From positions 1 through 17,282 of the forward strand of contig NZ_DAIUCK010000074.1 in the NCBI RefSeq assembly GCF_036846205.1: 17,282 nucleotides of DNA, written 5' to 3'. The notes beneath the pieces are model-generated. The model did no database searches. It had not been told where the DNA came from and saw nothing but the letters and a program-made list of their open reading frames with translations. The stretch's first letter is position 1. Every line of letters starts with the position of its first letter. Made by a program: the position numbers and the translations under genes. Positions 13,680 to 17,282 of this stretch are shown piece by piece. Source of the stretch: Rhabdothermincola sp036846205 (lineage in GTDB: Bacteria > Actinomycetota > Acidimicrobiia > Acidimicrobiales > Acidimicrobilacustridaceae).

Positions 13680-14887
13680 CGCCGCGCCCGACCCACGAAC
13701 ACCGGGTTTGTCGGCTCCAGGCGCAGGCCGGCGCTCCCGATCGGCACGGCGTGGTCGACGTGCAGCTGCACCAGCTCGTCGAGCACCGAGGTCGCGGCCA
13801 GCACGTGCTCGAGCACGGTGAACGCGGCGGCCAGCACGCCGCCGTCGCCGAGGTGGTCCCACGCGGCTCGCAGCACCGGCGGCCCGCCGCCTCCGACGAA
13901 GATCCGGTCCGGTGGGGGCAGGTCGGCGAAGGCGCCGGGCGCGTCGGCCCGGATCACCCGGACCCGCTGGCCCACCCCGAACGCGGCGGCGTTCCGCTCG
14001 ATCCGATCGGCATCGGCATCAGCTCGCTCGATCGCGTACACCGTGAGGTCCGGGTTGACTGTGGCGGCTTCGATCCCCACCGAGCCGCTCCCTGCCCCGA
14101 CGTCCCACAGCACCTCTGCACCGGCGAGGTGCAGCTTGGCCAGGACCACGGCCCGGACCTCCGGTTTGGTGATCATGCCGTCGCGGTGCTCGAAGGCTCC
14201 CACGTCGGCCCCCCAGGACAGGCGAAGGTGGGCCTGCCCGGACCTGGTCACGTCGCCGTCCGCGAGCAGCAGCACCACCGACAGCGGGTCGAAGCATCCG
14301 GCCGCCAGCCCGTCGAGATCGGTCCACACCACGCGCTCGTCTCGCTCACCCAGCCGGCTGGCGACCACCACCCGCCGGGGCGAGCACCCGGCGGCCAACA
14401 GCGCCGCTCCCAGGCGCTCCGGGGAGTGCTCGGGTGAGGTCAGCACGGCGGCCTTGGGACTGCGGATGGCCCGCTCCACCGCTGCGGCCAGTGGCCGGCC
14501 GTGCGCGGAGATGACCTCCGCGTCGTCCCAGGATTCACCCGCGGCCGCCCACGCGAGCGACACCGACGATGGGGCGGGATGCACCCTCACCCGGTCACCG
14601 AACCGGCCACGGGCGAGGCGGGCGAACCCGAAGAATCCGGGGTCGCCCGATGCCAGCACGCACACCCGGCGGTTCTCCGCCATCGCCATGGCGATGCGGT
14701 CGAGCACGGCGTCCAGCGGGCCCGCCAGCTCGACTCGCTCGCAAGGCCCACCGGCGAGCTGCTCGGTGTGGGTGAGGTGCCGTGGTGCGCCCACGAGCAG
14801 GTCGGCCTCCCGGAGAGCCTCCCGCGCCCGGGGTCCGAACACCTCCCCCCCGATGACGCCGACGATGTCGAGACGACCGGCCGTCAT
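13676..14887 (-). CDS. cobL: Precorrin-6Y C5,15-methyltransferase (decarboxylating), CobL
   Basis: A two-domain enzyme that methylates C5 and C15 of precorrin-6B and decarboxylates the ring C acetate, giving precorrin-8. The CbiE-type domain spans about residues 1-205: 'IVGVIGGEVFGPRAREAL', 'VLASGDPGFFGFARL' (78-91) and 'VHPAPSSVSLAWAAAG'. The CbiT-type domain spans about 225-403: 'GMITKPEVRAVVLAKL', then the SAM-binding 'DVGAGSGSVGIEAA' (262-275) and the 'IFVGGGGPPVLRAAW' region. Length (403) is normal for CobL, so both halves are intact. It overlaps cobM and cobE by four bases at each end (ATGA), so it is a central member of a coupled operon. Confidence 0.95.
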   Translation of the reverse strand: MTAGRLDIVGVIGGEVFGPRAREALREADLLVGAPRHLTHTEQLAGGPCERVELAGPLDAVLDRIAMAMAENRRVCVLASGDPGFFGFARLARGRFGDRVRVHPAPSSVSLAWAAAGESWDDAEVISAHGRPLAAAVERAIRSPKAAVLTSPEHSPERLGAALLAAGCSPRRVVVASRLGERDERVVWTDLDGLAAGCFDPLSVVLLLADGDVTRSGQAHLRLSWGADVGAFEHRDGMITKPEVRAVVLAKLHLAGAEVLWDVGAGSGSVGIEAATVNPDLTVYAIERADADADRIERNAAAFGVGQRVRVIRADAPGAFADLPPPDRIFVGGGGPPVLRAAWDHLGDGGVLAAAFTVLEHVLAATSVLDELVQLHVDHAVPIGSAGLRLEPTNPVFVGRARR

Positions 14888-15720
14888 CGTGGCCCCTCCC
14901 CGACCGGGTCGGCTGACACCGTGGGTCCGGTCGAGACGGTCGGTGCCTCCCCGCCTCGGGACGCATCCGGCCGGAACCGCGTGCCATACGCAGGGTCGTA
15001 CACGTGGCTGCGCCGTCCCCCGGCTGCGGCGAGCGCCGGGCCGACGAGGATCATCGTGGTGTCGGTGAGACCGGCCCGGGTCACCGTTGCGGCCAGCTCA
15101 CCGATCGAGGTGGTGAGCAGCTGCTCGTCGGCTCGGCTCACCCGTGAGGCGACGAGGACCGGGGTTGCGGGCTCGTAGCCCGAACCGTCCGCCAGGAGCT
15201 CGTCCACCAGCAGCTCCACGTGCCGCACCGAGAGGAACAGCGCCATGGTCGCCCCCGCGGCGGCGAAGGCCCGCACCGTCTCGCGCTCGGGCACCGAGGC
15301 GGCGGTGCCCACTGCCAACCTGGTCAGGATCACCGACTGCGCGACCCCGGGCAGGGTCAGCTCGCAGCCCGCCGCCGCCGCGGCGGCGGTGAACGACGAG
15401 ACACCCGGGACCACCTCGAAAGCTCGGTCGTGGGCGACGCACCAGGCGATCTGCTCGCCGATCGCCCCGAAGATCGTCGGGTCCCCCGAGTGCAGCCGCA
15501 CGATGGCGGCGTTCGGGTGCGCGGCGAAGACGTCGCAGACCTCTTCGAGGGTCATGGCCCGCGAGTCGTGGATGACGGCGTCGTCCCGGCAGTGCTCGAG
15601 TGCCTCCGGCGCGACGAGCGATCCGGCCCACACGACCACGTCGGCGTTGCGGAGCCGGTCCACGGCCCGCACGGTGAGAAGGTCGGCGGCTCCCGGGCCG
15701 GCACCCACGAACGAGATCAT
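14884..15720 (-). CDS. cobM: Precorrin-4 C11-methyltransferase, CobM
   Basis: SAM-dependent methylation of precorrin-4 at C11. The 278-residue protein opens with 'MISFVGAGPGAADLLTVRAVDRL', the glycine-rich SAM-binding loop. It carries 'WAGSLVAPEALEHC', 'HDSRAMTLEEV', 'VRLHSGDPTIFGAIGEQ' (SGDP at 78-81) and 'VVPGVSSFTAAAAAAG' (104-119), all typical of the CobM/CbiF family, and 'LTRLAVGTAASVPERE' further on. The last 35 or so residues are a variable polar tail. ATG at 15720 overlaps the upstream cobI stop by ATGA, and its own stop overlaps the cobL start in the same way. Confidence 0.95.
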   Translation of the reverse strand: MISFVGAGPGAADLLTVRAVDRLRNADVVVWAGSLVAPEALEHCRDDAVIHDSRAMTLEEVCDVFAAHPNAAIVRLHSGDPTIFGAIGEQIAWCVAHDRAFEVVPGVSSFTAAAAAAGCELTLPGVAQSVILTRLAVGTAASVPERETVRAFAAAGATMALFLSVRHVELLVDELLADGSGYEPATPVLVASRVSRADEQLLTTSIGELAATVTRAGLTDTTMILVGPALAAAGGRRSHVYDPAYGTRFRPDASRGGEAPTVSTGPTVSADPVGEGPR

Positions 15721-16595
15721 CGCCGGGTCATCGCGCCGGCAGGCGCCGGGACGATGACGGTGCTCAGGTAGGCGATCGGGCCGTCAGGGGCGCTGCGAGC
15801 CGGAACCAACCGCTCACCCGGCAAACCGGTCAGCTCGGCGAACAGCGCGTCGTCCCGCCCGCTCTCCTCGGCCAGGGTGCGCACCACCTCGCCGGTGGTG
15901 TCGGTCTTGTGCAGGACCACGGCGTCCCCGTCGCGGGCGGCGCGGGCGGCCCGGCGGGGGTCCGCGGTGACCACCAGGCTGCCACTGCCCCCGCCGAGGG
16001 CGATCGCCGCCCCAGCGGCCGCTGCCTGGTAAGCGGTGATGCCCGGCACCGCAGCAATCGGGAGCGCGGGTCGGGTGCTGCGGAGGCGTTGCGCGAGGTC
16101 GGGGAAGAGGGTCCACTGGGCGGGGTCACCGAGCACGGCCACTGCGACCAGCTCGCTGACGTCGAGTGCGGCTGACACCGCCTCGACCAGATCGGACATC
16201 GACCGCTCACGCTCCCGGGGATCAAGGTCGAACGCCACCCGCTGGATGGGCGCGAGCGGGACGGCCGAGCGGACCACGGCTTCGGCTCGACCGATGGAGC
16301 GGGCGTCGGTGCTGACCGTCAGCACCCGATCGGCCTCGGTCAGCACGGCGACTGCCCGGCGGGTGATGAGCGACGGGTCGCCCGGGCCGACCCCGACGCC
16401 GATCAGCCCTGGCCGGGGAAGGGCGAGCGGCGCTGGATCGCTGTCGGCCGGCGTGCCCGGTGCCGGTTGGTCCCGGCTCAGGAGGAGGGTGATGGCCTGG
16501 CGGATGAGGTCGGCCTCGGAGCGGCCGGCGGCGGACGCCCGCTGCGAGAGCTTCTGCTTCAGATCGTCGGGCAGGTAGATCGACGACTTGTGCAT
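15717..16595 (-). CDS. cobI: Ribbon-helix-helix domain fused to CobI-like precorrin-2 C20-methyltransferase
   Basis: A 292-residue in-frame fusion. Residues 1-41 (MHKSSIYLPDDLKQKLSQRA, then a helix 'GRSEADLIRQAITLLLSR') form a typical ribbon-helix-helix (CopG/MetJ-like) DNA-binding unit that dimerises through its beta strand. Residues 42-61 are a Pro/Ala-rich linker. From residue 62 there is a tetrapyrrole methylase domain: 'LIGVGVGPGDPSLITRRAVAVL', 'LVAVAVLGDPAQWTLFPDLAQRL', 'IAAVPGITAYQAAAAGAAIAL'. CobI is the best fit, because the neighbours are other cobalamin methyltransferases and no other CobI is seen, but another precorrin methylase cannot be excluded. It is first in the operon; its stop overlaps the cobM start by ATGA. 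The fusion suggests feedback control of the operon by its own enzyme; this is inference. Confidence 0.8.
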   Translation of the reverse strand: MHKSSIYLPDDLKQKLSQRASAAGRSEADLIRQAITLLLSRDQPAPGTPADSDPAPLALPRPGLIGVGVGPGDPSLITRRAVAVLTEADRVLTVSTDARSIGRAEAVVRSAVPLAPIQRVAFDLDPRERERSMSDLVEAVSAALDVSELVAVAVLGDPAQWTLFPDLAQRLRSTRPALPIAAVPGITAYQAAAAGAAIALGGGSGSLVVTADPRRAARAARDGDAVVLHKTDTTGEVVRTLAEESGRDDALFAELTGLPGERLVPARSAPDGPIAYLSTVIVPAPAGAMTRR

Positions 16596-16611
16596 GGCGG
16601 GACCGTACCCC

Positions 16612-16648
16612 AGGTAGGGCAGAGGTAGGGCATGCGAGTTGGCCTACC
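16612..16648. promoter_or_regulatory. Candidate operator upstream of the cobI operon: tandem AGGTAGGGCA repeats
   Basis: AGGTAGGGCA occurs at 16612-16621 and again at 16623-16632, a direct repeat with an 11-bp period, close to one helical turn. An inverted half-site CCTACC follows at 16643-16648, and another AGGTAGGG lies at 16728-16735. The pair is 17 to 37 nt upstream of the RHH-CobI start. Ribbon-helix-helix dimers commonly bind such short repeats on one DNA face. Binding by the fused domain is inferred from this layout. Confidence 0.5.
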
Positions 16649-16668
16649 AGGCGACGCTTCCCGGGTGT

Positions 16669-16724
16669 CGCCCCATCGGGCGTCCGTCGGGCGGTGGGTC
16701 TTGAAGGTTGCCCCCCGGATGGGG
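16669..16724. repeat. Inverted repeats in the region between cobI and the Calx-beta gene
   Basis: CGCCC (16669-16673) and GGGCG (16678-16682) form a tight stem with a 4-nt loop. CCCCATC (16671-16677) is also complementary to GATGGGG (16718-16724), so two mutually exclusive folds are possible. The 202-nt divergent gap at 16596-16797 otherwise holds the candidate operator and the ribosome site of the plus-strand gene. I do not recognise a known riboswitch here. Confidence 0.4.
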
Positions 16725-16797
16725 TGTAGGTAGGGTCTCGGCCAACCATGTGCTCGGCGCGGCCCGCATGGCGGACCCCGGACGAGGGAGGCGGGCC

Positions 16798-17282
16798 ATG
16801 ACCGCACTACACGACCACCCCCATCCTTCGCGTTTTCGTGCCACCCGTTGGGCCGCCCTGGCGTTCACCGCCTTGCTCCTGGCTGCCCTGGCGGTGCTGG
16901 TGCCGGGATCCCCGGTGCAGGGGTCGGGGTCGGCGGTGGCGTCGGTGGGGGACGTATCGGTCGTCGAGGGTGACACCGGCACCCGGGTGGTGAGGGCACC
17001 CCTCACCCTCTCCGAACCCTCACCCGGTCCGCAACGTGTGGTCGTCACCGTCGCTGCAGGCACGGCCACGGTGGGCGTTGATTTCAAGAAGGCTTATTCC
17101 AGGACCGTTGCGTTCAAAGCCGGCCAGACCTCCAAGACGGTGTCGGTCGCGGTGCTGCCCGACACCATCGCCGAGGGCGACGAGACCGTCACCGTGACCC
17201 TGTCGTCCCCCAGCTCGGGGCTGACCATCGGCGTCGGCACCGCCACGGTCACCATCCGTGACGACGACACCCCACCCCCACC
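16798..17282 (+). CDS. Exported Calx-beta domain protein, N-terminal part (cut by window end)
   Basis: The reading frame runs from ATG at 16798 to the window edge for 161 codons without a stop. GGGAGG at 16786-16791 with a 6-nt spacer supports the start. Residues 1-17 are polar (MTALHDHPHPSRFRATR), followed by a hydrophobic segment (about 19-36, WAALAFTALLLAALAVLV) that could be a signal peptide or membrane anchor. From about residue 47 there is a Calx-beta domain: 'GDVSVVEGDTGTR', 'VTVAAGTATVGVDF', 'FKAGQTSKTVSVAVLPDTIAEGDETVTVTLSSP' and 'GTATVTIRDDDTPPPP'. Such domains bind calcium and occur in repeats in bacterial surface proteins; the Pro-rich end suggests a linker to further domains beyond the window. 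The rest of the protein is not visible. Confidence 0.88.
   Translation, partial: MTALHDHPHPSRFRATRWAALAFTALLLAALAVLVPGSPVQGSGSAVASVGDVSVVEGDTGTRVVRAPLTLSEPSPGPQRVVVTVAAGTATVGVDFKKAYSRTVAFKAGQTSKTVSVAVLPDTIAEGDETVTVTLSSPSSGLTIGVGTATVTIRDDDTPPP

Noticed and set aside
16572..16579. AGGTAGAT inside the RHH-CobI coding region as another operator copy
   Set aside because: It encodes the IYLP strand of the RHH domain and differs from the repeat after AGGTAG, so coding constraint explains it.
16596..16797. Cobalamin riboswitch upstream of the cobI operon
   Set aside because: No B12-box-like segment and no recognisable conserved core could be found on the minus strand; a covariance-model scan would be decisive.

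Overview
The window is GC-rich bacterial chromosome with tight gene packing, GTG starts and long spurious antisense ORFs. A mycobacterial-type CarD, a furA-katG pair, a DUF2203 protein and an aerobic-type cobalamin gene set point to Actinomycetota. Acidimicrobiia is a reasonable guess but is not proven by the sequence.

Layout. 1-117: two copies of a 55-bp palindromic unit at the 3' end of a membrane-protein gene. 115-951 (-): DUF6159-like membrane protein, divergent from carD (1100-1612, +). 1623-5745 (-): a unit read permease -> ABC ATPase -> SRPBCC protein -> secernin/C69 hydrolase. 5869-6612 (+): cobF. 6636-7114 (+): a Fur-type promoter/operator and furA, then katG (7168-9360). A hairpin follows that covers the ribosome binding site of a DUF2203 gene (9448-9858). 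9889-16595 (-): a cobalamin operon read cobI -> cobM -> cobL -> cobE -> cobC -> [IS110 element] -> cobD. 16798-17282 (+): the start of a secreted or anchored Calx-beta protein cut by the window edge.

CobI, CobM, CobL and CobF are methyltransferases of corrin ring assembly. CobE is a CbiG C-terminal-like partner, and CobC and CobD make and attach the aminopropanol arm. The first four operon genes are joined by 4-nt ATGA overlaps.

Three things stand out. (1) The IS110 element carries a legible candidate bridge RNA in its left end (10875-11022). Its two loops contain segments matching the element's own ends (donor) and the cobC/cobD flanks (target), in the order known for IS621. (2) Removing the element between its CT cores rejoins cobC and cobD with a GTGA stop/start overlap. 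The insertion therefore landed on the coupling site, left the cobC stop intact and gave cobD an ATG. (3) The first operon gene is an in-frame fusion of a ribbon-helix-helix DNA-binding domain to a CobI-type methyltransferase. Just upstream is a tandem 11-bp-period repeat that could be its operator, suggesting an enzyme that controls its own operon. Points 1 and 2 rest on base matches in the window. Point 3 combines a visible fusion with an inferred function.
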